Part shown: piece by piece, positions 36,501-51,500 of the stretch
Layout of the letters: each line of letters starts with the position of its first letter
Numbering within the stretch: the stretch's first letter is position 1
Assembly (NCBI GenBank): GCA_036936625.1
Contig: JAUPFT010000024.1
Coordinates: forward strand, 38,230,455-38,294,454
Direction: 5' to 3'
DNA: 64,000 nt
Source: Parnassius smintheus behrii
Lineage: Eukaryota > Arthropoda > Insecta > Lepidoptera > Papilionidae
Notes under the pieces: model-generated
Seen by the model: the letters and a program-made list of their open reading frames with translations, nothing else
Told to the model about the DNA's origin: nothing
Database searches by the model: none
Position numbers and translations under genes: made by a program

Positions 36501-39500
36501 TCCGGATATTTTCCTGACGCCACCCTACCCAATTATTCAAACCCTAAACAAGCTCGTGGCACCTGGTGAACTAGACAAAGTATCATGCAAGTTTTCATCA
36601 CTTGTTGTGGGGTTTTCCGTCGATCTGTCGCTTCCTCTAGGTTTTAAGCAGATTCCTTAAGATTTATTTTGCCTATCAGTATAATCCCACCTCATGAACA
36701 GAATACGTCCAACCTGTGGGATCGCTTTCACATCGCACAAGAGCGTGCAAGTTCACAGTCGTTTCGTGCATGGCAAGACTGCCCAAGACCGTCGTGAAAG
36801 TGGAGTACGGCCACAGCGACTTGCTGCAAGCACGGCATATGAGCTGCATTGTGCGCTGCTATGAAATATCGTGAGTATGCCGATTGGCTCAAGGAAGACA
36901 GAAGATGATGGAAGTGGTTTAGCAATTCCGGAACCCTCTTCAGCTGCTCTCCGGATGCCAGCAAGGAAAGAGTCTTGAGTGCCTGGCAAATCCTTCTAAC
37001 CAGAGAGCAGTAACTCCAATTGCATTGTTTTATTTACATACCTACTTTTTTGAATTTTTGGGGCAGATTTTATTTTAAACTTTTTCTTAAGAATACGATA
37101 TTATTTAGACTAAAATGTTTTATTTCAGTTAGGTTTACGTTTCTAATAGCATTGTCAAAGGTTAAAGTAACGTAAAAATGATCACTTGAGTGTTACGTAA
37201 CGTTTAGGGAGGGGGGACGGTACAAAAAACGTTACGACACGCTACATGGGAAGAAGGGAGGATCCAAAATCTTCAAAAATAGCGTTACGTAATACTTGAA
37301 CGCCCCCTTATGAGCTCCAAAATTTTAATCGCATTTTTTAAATATATCATAGAACATACTTCAGTAACTATGACCATTCTGCATATATTATGATTTTTTC
37401 TATAGTAATGTGTGACAAATGGACACACACTCCACCTGACGATCCACAATTAAGAATCACAATGTAGATGCGTTGACACACCCGAGGACTAAGATGGAAT
37501 GCCTCGTTACCAGCAGAACGGGTCTCCGGTTCTCTATACTCACCATACGAAACACAGCAGCATTAAGCTGTTTACGCAGGTATTCTTTGAGAGCGTGGTT
37601 ATTTCCCGGTCGAGCCGAAACTAATGTAGCTGTAGCATGGCTCTAAAACAACGTTTAATATTAGCTTAAAAAAATAACTAAAAAAGAGGATACCCGCGAA
37701 GTCTTTCACCATTTCTTCCGTGGTAAAAAGAACCTCATTTCGAAACGGCAGTAGATTTAAGTTTTTTTTAATAACATTTCACAAACGAAATTTATTTTTT
37801 AAGTCAAAGATATAAAGATACTTCATTTCATAGTTAATATTTACTCTTTCACTATCCGTTTTCTCTTTCACTATTTATTTATTTATTATATCTTAAAAAA
37901 TTTGGTCATTTGAGCCAGATGTTAATAAATAAACGAAATAAAATTTCAAATTAATAGCAACAATGTCTTACCAAGTCGGAACCTGCCCAAGTAATAGATT
38001 TGGAAAGTCATAACTAGGCACGTGACCAGGTGCAGCACGGTGAACGCCACCCAGAAGTAGATGTTAGCGTTCAGAACACCCACCAGACCTTTAAATGAAA
38101 TGTTTAAAAATATGTTTTAACTGTCTATTGGGTATATCGTTTGTATAATTTTATACTTACTGACGATGAAACATATTTTCGACGATTTAGTTTATTAAAA
38201 ATTAGATAACCCTTCATACAGTCTTTGTATAATAAAATAAAAAAGAATAGAAAAGGTGAAAAAATAACACTTATTCCCTTTTATCGAGATTACCTTTAGC
38301 TTTACAATACAGATTATTAAAAGTCTACTAGAAGGCAGATGCAGATGCGCGGCATCAGCTTCCCTCATATTGACTCAAGCTTGGCAAGTATGAAAAATAT
38401 CCCTAATAGTTGTCATAGAAAAAGGACGTCCTAGAAGAAAATTTATCAAAAAATTGGCGATTTATTGAAAACGGACCAAATTAGGAGTACCCTTAACCGA
38501 TGAGCATGTATGCGTAGGTATATGGATGTGAAGGAGGCGAGAGAGGTGTGTCAGGATCGTGCCAAATGGAAGTCTGTAGTCTCTACCCACCCCTCCGGGT
38601 GACGGCGTGAGTGTTTATGTTATGTTAGTCATCATAATATGTTATGAGTATGTTGTTTGTATGAGCATGTTGGGGCTGAATTTGATTGACATGGTGAGAA
38701 ATTGTGTGATAAGAGAAGAGTGTGATTTGCAAGATGATGTTGTGACCAGGATTAAGAAAGGAATGCTTCGGTGGTTTGGTCTTGTGGAAAGAATGAATGA
38801 GGAAAGAGTGACATAGAAAATTTATGTTGCAGAAGTGAATGGCAGAGTCGGAAAGGGACGTCCTAGGCGAAAGGTTGTCGACCAAATTAACGATTTATTG
38901 AAAACGGGCCAAATCAGGAGTACCCTTAACCAACGAGCATGTATGCGTAGGTAAACGACGTGAAGGAGGCGAGAGAGGTGTGTCAGGATCGAGCCAAATA
39001 GAAGTCTGTAGTCTCTGCCTACCCTTCTGGGTGACAGGCGTATGTATTGTATAGTTGTTATACTTGCCAAGCTTGGCAGGCACGTAGGCAACCTCAGTTT
39101 TTAAGTTTTAGTTGTTATTATAAAAGCCGTGGTAGCTCAGCAGGCTATCGCTCGCTAAATGGTCGCTAAAGGATATCGCTTTCGATCCTAAAATAAATTT
39201 TTGCAAATAGTTTGTACAACCTTTCTTATTGTATAATTTACTTTAAAAAAAAAAAACATTCCTGTTGGTTTTTTTTTTATAGAAGAGGGGGCAAACGAGC
39301 ATGCGGCTCACCTGATGTTAAGTGACTACCGCCGCCCATGATCAACCGCAACACCAGGGGAATTGCAGGTGCGTTGCCGGCCCTTTAGAAAGAAGTAAGC
39401 TCTTTTCTTGAAGGTCCCCAGGTCGTATCGGACGGAAGGCCTTCGCAATGTCCAAACTAACGGCCAATGCCTCACCCTTGGACTCTACTGCCTCCGCCCA

Positions 39501-42500
39501 TCTGTGAGTTAGATAGACCAGAAGATCGCCAGCTGACCAACCACGGCGAAAACCGTATTGGCGGTCACTAATCAGCTGGTGATCCTCAAGGTACCTCATT
39601 AGCTGGCGGTTTACAATGGACTCCATTGTTTTGGAGAACAAGGAGGTGATGGCGATAGGCCGGTAGTTGGACGGGTCTGAGCGGTCGCCTTTTTTAACCG
39701 TCTCCCATGATTTTGGGACTACGCCTAGGGAGTAGGAGTACCGGAAAAGACGCGTCAAACCCGGTGCCAACTCTGGAGCACACGTCCTCAGCACAATTGG
39801 GGGATTCCGTCAGGCCCACTCGACTTGTGGATGTCCAGGGAGAGGAGTGCTTTGCGAACCGAGCGCTGTGTGAACTGCACTTCCGGCATGAAGCACTCAC
39901 ACCGCGGGATGGTCGGCGGCGTACTCCCCCCGTCATCGAGAGTCGAGTTAGACGCAAAGAAAGAGCCTAGAAGATCGGCTTTCTCCTTTGCGGTATGGGC
40001 CAGTGAGTCGTCCTCCCTGTGCAGAGATGGAAGAGATGGCTGACAGAAATTCCCCTGGACAGCCTTGGCGAGAGACCAGAATGCACGGGTTCCAGTAGGA
40101 AGGCGAACTAGTTTCTCGCCAATTCTGCCTATGTGCTCTGACTTTGCCTTGGCAATGACTCTTGAAGGAGCTAGAGGCGGAATTATACTTCTTTTTTAGA
40201 GCGCTGGTGTTTACATCCCGGAACGCTGATCCGTCAGTCCAGGCTTGGTAGCACTCCTGCTTATAGTATGATGCTATTTTACAGGAGCGACCAAACCATG
40301 GCTGAGATTTGCCTACAATGGGCACCACAGAGGAAGGAATAAAAAGTTCCATACCCTGAAGTACCACATCAGCGACAGAATCCGCAACAACGTTGGGATC
40401 GTCGGGCGAGAAGCAAACCCGCCCCCAAGGGTAGGATGCAAAGAAAGACCGCATCCCATCCCAATCGGCTGACCTATAGTGCCAAACACGGCGGCAGCCT
40501 GCAGAATGCAACTGCGATTTCAGCGTGAGTGGCACCACACTCCGGACAAGACAATGGTCCGAGGAGCCTAAAGGGGCGTCGACGGAAATCTGATATCCGT
40601 CCAGGTGAGAGGTCAGCAGAAGGTCCAACAGGGAAGGTGCATGATCCTCCACATCTGGAATCCGCGTAGGCGAAGTAACCAGTTGAGTCAGACCATATGC
40701 CAAGGCAAAATCATGAACAGATCTCCCCGCATGATCGGTTAAACGTGAACCAAGCCATTCGGCGTGATGGGCGTTAAAGTCGCCGAGGATCACGATCTCT
40801 GCTGTAGCAACGAATCTGTAGCCATTTGGACGTGGTCGAAGAGTCGGTCTGTTTCGGCATTACCGCTATGGGACCTATAGAGGCACCCGTAGACGCGCGG
40901 ATGGTCGTCGCTGTCTACGCGTAGCCAAAGGATGGACAGGTCCGAACCTTCAAGACTGCCGAGGCGTCGAGAACAGATGTCCTCTCTGACGTAAACGCAA
41001 ACTCCAGCCTGAGGCACAAAGGAGTGTTCCAGTTTGTGCCCCGGGTAGGAGTGATACGAGACATCAGCCGGAGAGGACACCTGCGTCTCCGTCAGAAAGA
41101 GCAGAGCCGGCCTCGCCGTCTCGAGATGGTAGTGGACGGCGTTTAGGTTAGAGTGAAGTCCCCTGATATTACAGAAATTCACGGACAGCGTGGCAGGGGT
41201 TGCCTTGGTCTTGTTGCTCCGTTTGCTCCGAGCAACTGGTTGTTTGCAGTGGTAGCTCAGATGGTTAACGCTTGGTGTAAATTTCACAGTACGCGAACAA
41301 ACCGGCTTCGAACTCTGCCGGCGCCAATGAAATTGTTAATTTCAATTTTAAGTGCTGATTTACCACGTGCTCTGCGGTGAAGGAAAACATCGTGAGGAAA
41401 CCTGCATGTCTAAGAAATAAAAAAAAATATTTCGAAGACATGTGAAGTTCGCCAACACGCATTGTGGCAGCGCGGCGGACATTTCCTTGCCATTAAACCC
41501 TCTCAGAAATGAGAGGAGGCCTGTGCCCAGCAGTGGGACGTATATAGGCTGTAATTTAAACTTTTTTTTAACTATTATAATACGCTGCTGGTCAACTCCT
41601 GATTTGTTTCCCACTGTCACCTCCTACAACACCCACGAGATGATATGGGATAGTGAATATTCATACACCTCCACTACAAGGTCTCTATTAAGAATAGGAT
41701 GCTTTAATAAGATAAGAGAACTAAATAAAAAGCAATCTTCAGCCGAGACTGTTTAAACTGCGAAATTAGAAACAGTAGTCCTGAAAGGCCACAATCAATT
41801 CTTCTCCAGCAGACTATACAATATACTGAAATAAAAAAATTGGTTGTCTGTAAAGTCGGTATACGGACGATAGTTTAATGTGACGTCATAACAAAACATT
41901 GATAAAATGATTGCATACTTTGTGGAACGGTGAGTGAATGATACTTTGTGGAAGAGAGACAGATGCGGCGCAAGCCGAACGTGCATTTCGCTCGCTCGTG
42001 CAGCGCTCTCGCTCCGATCGTAACGTTACAATGAGGGTAACGTTACAATAAGTCATCCTTTTTCGTACGTGCAGCCGGCGTTCGCCGATTTATTAGACGC
42101 TATCATGTCATTAATATAGTGTTCAGGAGATGTGAACAAATGAAGAAGTGTACCTAAGAAGATGATCAGCGCCAGCACACCAAATGTGGCATGTGCTCGA
42201 GCGTTGATATCCGGATGTCTCGACTGGTAGATCTTCACCATACATAACACGGCCGTTACGTACATGAACGACGTATCTGGTGAAAATAAACATACTTATA
42301 GAAAAATCTGTAAAAAAATATTAACAGCTTGTTAGGTTTCGTCTAGGTTGGATCTATTAATATGACGTCATTAAGGTTTAATATATCATCGAAGACCGTT
42401 TATTATATTATTTTTTTCGTTTTGACAAAAAAATCTACAGCAGATCACTCCTGGCATTGCTTTCTATCTGTTAGTGAAGTCTCATTACAACTGGTTCAGC

Positions 42501-45500
42501 AATTCCAAAGATAAAACCGGACAGAAATACAAACACAATTTTAAAAAAAATGGTTACTCATGTCTTAATGGCGGGCAAACAACCCCTCAGCTCAATAAAG
42601 TTCAGTTATTCGATAATACAGACAGATGCTTCAATTTTATTTATATGTAGGGATAATTTACTATAATCGCAAGTTTAGCATGCGGCTTGGTGTGTAAATA
42701 ATAACAAAAGAAATTATTGCAAGTTGTACAGATGACAAAAAAAGCATTTTAAAATTATTTTTATTGAATTTCTTTTTTCAAACCAGTACCTAGTCTAAGT
42801 AAAAAGTGACTTTCAATAAGAAATATTTGTCTATATTGAATTTAAAAAAATATATTGTATTCAATTCTTTTTTATATTGTTACACATTCCTTTAGACCTA
42901 TGTTACGTATATTTTTCAGTCTGCGCATTTGGGCACGTACCAAACTGGAAGTTCATGCTGTTGGGGCAGACATGGTAGGCTGCGGAGAGCAGACCCTCGC
43001 TAACCAGCGCCACGCCCATTGCGTACAGAAGCCCGAAATGCTGCGGGATTCCCATTTCCTTCTAGAAAAACGAAGAACTTATGATGACGTGTGTTCCAAT
43101 GGTGGTGGAAATTTGGCTGCTACTGAGAATTTCTTGACAGTAAAATTAATAACTGACGCTGGTCCGACTCGGGATGCCTACCCGGTACAACATGATCAGC
43201 GTTTGCACATAAAACACTTGACCGGTGAGACAGATAGATATACTATCATCTATTAGACACGAGGTTTTTTGGCGCTTCCCATAGTGTCTCTTATGTTAAC
43301 TTTTCCATGCTCCATTAACTGTAGAAGTCCGTGTTTAACAAAAAACTCAATGTTGCTGCAATTAAATATCAGCTTAAATTAAATGCTCAATGCTGCTGTG
43401 TTTTGTATGGTGCGTGAAAAGAACCAGAGACCTGTTTTCCTGGAAACGAGGCAATCCATTTTAGTCCTCGGAGAAGACAACACATCTGTATTTTGATTCT
43501 TAATCGAGGATAGATGTAGAAGTCTATAGGCCACTGTATCCACCTAACATCACTTGTTCTGTGAGCCCGTTTGTCATCCGTATTCTATAAAAAAAGTGTT
43601 ACTCCAGTACCTCGAGGGCAGTTTTGCTGCGGTGCCACTGATGCCTTCTCCACACTTGCAGCAGGAACAATGTGCCCAGCAACACGTAGCCCAGGTTTGA
43701 ATACACGTGGTTGAAGTCCGACAGCATCATCAACGGGTGCGCGCACAAGAAGTTGAAGTAGCACAGGTCCTGGTTACCGGACTGGTTCAACAACTGGATA
43801 AAAAATAGAACAGTAACAATAAGACTCACAATTTTCATTGCCTATATAAAGTCCAAAATTAATAAAAACGCATCTTAATTAAGAAAAACGTGGTTTATAC
43901 GTGGTAAAGCCACGCTGCAGCTATATTATGGTTGTAAAATGAATGGGTACGCTCGAACGGAGAAGGACCGCGCTCTTACAGAACACCAGCGTAAAATAGC
44001 AGCTCAATAATGCTGTGTTTCGTATGGGGAGTGTAGAGATTCAGAGACCCTTTTTACTGGAATCGAGGTATTCCATCTTAGTCCTCAGGGATGACTACGC
44101 ATTTGTATTTTGATCCTTAATTGAGGATAAATGTAGGTGTCTATGGGTCACAGCATCCACTTACCATCAGGTGCACTGTGTGTTCTTTTGCCCTTATTCT
44201 ATTAAAAAATCGTTATAATGAAAACCGTGTAGTGGCCGTGTAAGAATGTGTACTACTCCATATACGAGGGCAGCACTGAAAATTTCGGAAATCAAGGAAG
44301 TGGCACAACATTACTATTTAAAATATATTTATTCCTTTTCGAAGTATTCTCCGCGAAATTTGACACATTTTTCTATACAATGGAACCAATCATTAAAGCA
44401 ACCGAATGGAATATTCGGAAGTTGGGGTCTCCAAAATGGCCGTTTTGTAGGCATCCACAGCTTCTTCAGGTGATGAAAATCTCTGTCCACGCAATTTATT
44501 CTTTATTTTCAACGTTTTCTTGGGTGACTGCAGTTTTTAGACGAACTTGACGGGGATCATCACTGAGCTTGACACGTCCACGTTGAAATCCAGCAAACCA
44601 GCGATAAATTGTGGTTTTGGATGGGGCTTTATCACCAAATGCAGAAATCATCCGGTCAACACACTGTTTTTGTGTTAAACCACTTCGAAAGTAATAATAA
44701 ATCATCGCTCTTGAACTTTCTCGAGTCAATTCCATTTTCTCAACGACTAAACAAGTTTGACAAAACCTTGTGATAAGACCGAGAATCTTTTTTAAAATAA
44801 ATAAATGGTATTCGATTTTTAAAACCAAGGAGTTTCCAATTAAAAAGATTTTAATATGAGAGGAACAGTGGAAATATTCCATTCCCGATGCTTTTAGTGC
44901 AGCCTAGGTAATCCCACGTGAGTCGTAAGAGGCGACAGAGGGAAACTGAAAACGCAAACGAGCAGCAGCACCTTCCTGATAGTAACCCAAAAATTAAAAA
45001 ACCGCAGTTGCAAACTCGCCTGCCAAGCATGGTAACTATGGCAAAATTATGGCAGGCTGTAATGGATGGAAAAAGTGTTAGTATTACCACAGTTTAAAGA
45101 CCTTACAGTTGGAAAACTTTTGTACTTGTGCAGAGCAGCAGTGGGCATTGCGGGGCAGGGGGCGGGCCTTTTGTACTAGCGCACTGCACTGTGTCTGATA
45201 CACAATACATGCGGTTTGCGCGAGCGTATTATAGTACTTATTAATCATTCTCTCTCACTCGCACACGTATTATCACTTACCTACTGTCCTCTACTCTCCT
45301 CACTTACCTACTGTACTGGCATCTATGTTTCGGTGTCAGTCAGGCCTTTTTCGCAACCATTTAAGATTCGTTTCATTATTGGCGCGGGTTATACTAAGTA
45401 TAATTGAATTCAAATGATGGCCATTCTTATGTTTACCTTTTTTGTTTTTTTTTTCGATAAAATTGTTTATCCGCATGCGAATACACTACAAAATAAATTT

Positions 45501-48500
45501 AACAATCGAAAGCTGAAAACGTGTATAAATAGTGTCACACTTGTAAATGTGTTTTTTCTAATAGTAATAAAAACTGATCTTGTTCGATAAATGTCTTTAA
45601 GTTATAAGTATAATGTTAATAAACGATAACGAGTATTTTAATATCCAAAATTATTTAATTGTTACGCGCCACAATTCATGGCACTAGCGCCATCTATTAT
45701 CGAACAGAGGAACTAAGCTTTATAGATAAATCCACACTCGAATTTTCTACATCTAGTCGGTCGGGGCCGGTATTACCTAGAACATTCTAGATGTTTCGGT
45801 GGAAAAGGCCTATATAAGGTCGTTTGAGGTCGTGACCGGGGCAGTATTGAATTGGCGATACAAGCGTAGGTTTAGGAGCGAAATAAAGTCAACTAAAGTG
45901 TTAGTGTGATTAATTATTTGTGTGATTTAAGTTTTAATTGGTATTCAGTAATTAAAGTGTTAGTTTGTTTATATTTTTATTGTTGTATTTTATAATTAAA
46001 TACAAAAAAAATATTTAGTTAATAAATCACATTTTTTTAAATAACAGCAAGTGGTATATTAAAGATACCTATGTAAATCCATGTTAAAGCAGGGGTGACG
46101 ATGATCAAAATTTGCACACCTTGATAAGGCAGAATGTATAGGACTTTTATGTTTTAATAATACTTTTGTAATATCTACCTACATTTTATGCAAATAAATA
46201 ATTATGAATAATGATGATGACTACTCTGAGGATGAAGCAGAAAAGAATGAAATTGAAGAACTAGATTTAGATGACGACTTTCTCTTTCGAGATAGTAAAA
46301 TCATGGTCCTTTAGTAAATAGTTTACATATTTGTCAAAAAAATCTGTTTTGCTCACCCTACCTAAACAAGTAAGAAGTCGAAATATGACTCTTACTTTGA
46401 TGGCATTAACGTGAATTCTCCAATAAGAAGGGGTTCTGTGACAATAATAATTCTTTGAAAATCGGTATTTTTCATACTTCAGATTAGATATTGGAATGTA
46501 CAGTAAAAGAGGTCAAAATAATAATAATTACTTACTCGCTGGTAGGTGACAACAAGTTGTATAACAGGCAGCGTGTAGAACACAGCTACGGTCAACACAT
46601 TCCACAGATACATCTTGGACCGCGCTGAAAGCACTCGTGGGCGACATCTACAACGGACAATAAAACATAAAGTAGTAGCAGTGTAAAAATCTCCACTACC
46701 CCATATCGTCCATGGGTCTCGTAAGAGGCAAGAGGTAAACCAGAAAGAACTTATTATATCTTGAAATCTTGCAGTGGTATAGGGTTGGAATTTCTTTAAT
46801 TAATTACAGGATCCCAAGTACATGGTAGCACCCAGCTATCTTCTGTATTGAAATTAAGATGATTTTGGTTTCAATCATTCTTGGTAAGAATCGGTAATTC
46901 TTTTATGAGAATTTGTGATTCATACCCGATGTAATGGCGGGGCCATCCTATACGTGTTCACAGACTGCAGACTTATCGAAATGACGATTGATCAGCTGAT
47001 GTAGAGACTATATTTCAATATATGAATGCATTTAATCCTAAATTTATCCCTTCGGTTCTTTCTACATTAAAAGAGTTGCTACCCATAGGAAATAATTTAA
47101 ATTATATTCATATTAACACTTTTATACCGCGAAGCTAGGTATACCTCAACGTAAAATTTTAGGTCCACTCCCGTACATTTTATTAGTCCAATTAATTTCA
47201 CCTTACGATAACAATTTACAAACTTACTTACAAATAAAATAACTATATTAAAACGGTCCCAGATATCTTTTAATATAAATTAGATGCTATTGTTGCGAGC
47301 TTAAGGTTCGTCGTTTTATGGCTCGCAACACTATTATAAACATAAGCATTATGAAAGTGCATGAGGTTACTTATGATTTTCTAATAATTTACTAAGCAAA
47401 ACTTACCTTGACAAGTTAGCCACACAAAGTTTACCACCTTGCATATAGTCGTCTTTTTCCACTTTTGCATCGTCCTCAAAGTCGTCGGATTCCGTGTCCG
47501 ACATTGAACTTGGATCTGTGATAATTTTTTAGAGAATTTATTTCTAAATATATCTTTGTAAATATTTGTATGGTTTATGCAAAGTAATTAATTAAAGTTA
47601 GTTAAAGTAATTAATTAAATAATTAAATATTGATATGTGTTAATTATTTACTAGCTGGTATATGAACAAAATCTCAATTATATACTCCAGACCGTATTTC
47701 GGCCTGAGAGAGCAAGGGAGTGGGTAGCGCACACAATCGTGTACTATAATTCAGTCTTACGCGGTTAGGAAATGTCCGTTGAGACTGGCCGCCGTTACTT
47801 AAATTCGGTCTGGAGGACATTATTATTTCTATACTTATTATTTAATAGACTAAACGTCTAAAGAGAAATTCTCACCTGTTTGATTAAGTTGTTCTTCACC
47901 CGCTAAACATTGTCTAGAACTTCCACTGGCATCTAACGTGTTTATGGTACGGCGTCGCCGTGGCAAAGTACCACTTTTATCACGTGGATCACCAGCCGTT
48001 GTCACTCGACCTTCTGAGATCATACGTAAGCAGTTGCTCAGTCGATATAATGTTTAAAAATGTTTCTTTTCAATTAGAATTACATAGAAAATTGGCATTT
48101 AGTTTTAAGTGGTAGAGCCACGCTGCAGAATGTGCCTGCGGTATGTATGGGTCGGCTCCGCCGGCCGTGATACCAACGTGAAACAAAAAAATAATGCTAC
48201 TGTGTTTCGTACATGTAATACTGTCCTTAAAATATATATGCCTTATAACAATATAGCTTCACACATTCAATATAAACGTAATTATGTACTGAATATACTT
48301 TATGAAGTACTAGTACTTTTTTTAATCATACTAGTACCTCACCGTTTTTACGTGGTAAAGTCAGGCTGCAGCTGTACTAGCTATACACAGCCGCAGCACG
48401 AACGTGTTGGCTCTACCGGGGTAGAACCTAGCTCTCTCAGAATACTATCAGGAAGCAGAATAATGTTGCTGTGTTTCTTATGGTGACTGTAGAGAACGGA

Positions 48501-51500
48501 GACCATTTTCACTGGTAAGGGGGCGTCCATTAATTACGTATGGCGATTTGGGCAATTTTTCTACCCTCACCCTGGTGAGATATTGTGACATATGGATCGA
48601 TCCCCCCCCCCCACTCCTCACCCCTACATCTCACGTGATATTTTTCAAAATGCGTATTTTTATTGTAAATGCGTTACAAATTGCTTAATTATTTTTATAT
48701 AATTTTTGGAGTTCGCATTACCACAATAAATATTATTGTGTATAATTTAGCCATAGTTTACTTAATTTAACCCAATTTTCTCGAAAATTTTACAGTGTTC
48801 CTTGCTGAAAAAATAATATTTGCAGAGACCCTCCCCTCTCCCCTACGTGATATTGGGTAAGTTTCAGTTCGACACCGTATATATATAATGAATATTCCAT
48901 ATTAGTCCTCAGGGGGGACAACGCGTCTGCATTTTGATGTTTTATCGAGGTTATATGTAGATGTCTATGGATCACAGCATCCATTTACCATCAGGTGTGT
49001 GCTCGTTTGTCACATTGATTCTAAAATAATATTGATTAAATATTAGAAAATTCTTATATCTTACATATTACATTACCATATTCTCACTAATAGTAAAAAA
49101 GTATTAAGTAAAAAAAGTATGAGAAAAATCGAGTCACGTACGCCATTTTTTCTTAACTTTAGCCTGAAAATAAAAAATAACGCTACATTTCTAATCTTAC
49201 CTTCAGTTTGACTGCTTTCCATAGAGGAGTCGCTTCGCTTTTTCCTTTGACACAAAACAGCGATTATGAAGGCTAAGTAGAATGAGAGGAAAAAAGCCAA
49301 CGCAGCACCAGCCGCAATCATGTACTCCTGGTAGGATATTGTCGGTATAATCCTGAATCTGCAATAAATCAGGGAAAGGTCAGCCTAACTCGTCATAAAT
49401 TTGTCATAGCCGTGGGTTCTTTTTATGGAAGAAAAGCATACGGCTCATCTGATGGTAAGTGATCACTGTCTTCCATGAATATTCGCAACACCAGAGAAAT
49501 CGCAGATGCGTTGCCGGCCTTTAAAAAAAGGATTAGGCTCTTTTCTTGAAGGTCCGATACAAAAAACCGCTGGCAACAGTAAACTCTGGTACTTTAAAAA
49601 CTGGTAGTGGAAAAGATAAGATAGTCCAAAATACCTAATATAATCGTTAAAGAATTTTATATCTAAACTCGAGAACCTTTCAACCCCATCGGTTGTCGGT
49701 TCTTCGAGCTAAGATAGGTTCTCGAGTGGCAGCTTTGTACCGGCAGGCGATGAAGTGACAACAGTATGCAGTAAGTCGATGGATGAATGTGGCATTTCAT
49801 AACTAAAAAAAATCAACATCAATATCGGTCAAACCGTTTAAGAAGAGAATTACGAACACACATACACACAAACACACACACACACACACACATGCACGAA
49901 CGCACGCACGAACGTACGCACGTGCGCACACACGAACGCACGTACGCACGCTCGAACGCACGCACGTACGCACGCACGCACGCACGCACGCACCCACACC
50001 CACACACCCACGCACCCATATAATATGTTAATCAATTTCATAATATGTTAATGTAAAAGAAAAACAAATGTAAAATATTTTTGCCGTAGGCTTCTATTCC
50101 GTTAACCTGTTACACCCTATTTTATCCAGACGGTAAAAAATCATACAGTAGAGATAGTCCAACTTCAGAAAGGCTAAACTAGGCTTTGCTCACCTGAATT
50201 GTTTGAGCCTCCCATCAGGCGCCGTCACGTCTACACGGGTTTCGTCCCAGCCCAATATCCGCGCCATGCGGGGCAACGTGGAGTTTCCGCTTGTAGCCGT
50301 ACAGTCTTCGTCAGAAGTTTTCACAATGAACACAATGTAGAAGCCCAGGGGGAATGTGTCTTGCTAAATGCCGACCAAAGAAATTAACTGTTATAATATA
50401 TCTAAAATTATCAGATTATCTACAGAAATAAATATAGATTTTTTTTATTCAATATAAATTATAAATAATACTAATTGAAAGTATGTGTTTCAAAAAGACA
50501 TAACGCCCACACTAGGTTTTTCCCTGTATCGTGGAAGCAGTTTACACACATTAATTTTACAAGGACTAACATCCAGACTAGGAATATTACTTGTAGACCA
50601 TATAAATACATGTTGCGTGCGGGATTCAAACCCGCGGCCCTCAGCGCCTTAGCTCATTGCTAAACCACTGTGCCACGGATCCGTCAAATGTTCAATTCAC
50701 CACAGGATCGGAAGATACCACTGTCCTGGAAAGAACCAGCAAGAAACCTAGTGGGACATTTAAAAAAAACTAACGGTTTACAATCATGTATGTTACACAA
50801 TTAAAAACACAAAAATTACAAAAAAGCTACATAGCGATCACCTCATTTCCAGGGGTTATTGTCATCCATAAATTCCTTAATATTATAATAACTTTTTTTT
50901 AATAAACTTTTTTTAACTAAAGTTTTTGAACTTTCTGGTCAAATATTTGTATATTTTCTGGGATTTTGCTATAAAAATCCCATATTTGAAGCTCCCACAA
51001 GAGTTGCAAATGCTTATAGCGGCCGAGTTTATGCGCAAACACAGGTGCACTCTACTCCCTCACTTTCATAGTCCGATGGCACGGCAATCCGACATGAACA
51101 GAGAGAGATCAGGCGCAAGATAATAAGCACAGGGATCAAACAGCGCCAACTTACCGACTGGGCTACTAGAACATATATAATGATTTACTATATACTGGAT
51201 GACCTTTTTTACCGTCAGGAAAAATAGGATGTAACATGTGAACGGAGTAGAAGCCTATGAAATTGATATTTTACAAAAAATAAAAACAAAAATTTTGAAT
51301 TAATTGAAATCTATCGAAACAATTTTTTTTATTTTTTGTAAATTATCCGTTCGTAAAGTATGTTTGATATTATTTAATAATATCCACCCTACTTTACAAA
51401 CGGCAATAAAACAATAAATTTAGTTATCATCTTTGACCTTGTAACTTCGCAGGGTCACAGGCTCAAGGGCAAAGGGTAAAGTAATTGTTCAAAGAAAAAA

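Noticed and set aside
36728..36989. Two overlapping 78-codon minus frames
   Set aside because: They overlap each other in different frames inside the inverted-repeat element and show no family likeness.
49787..50041. Cys/Val/Arg-rich and Thr/His-rich frames
   Set aside because: They are translations of a CA/ACGC microsatellite.
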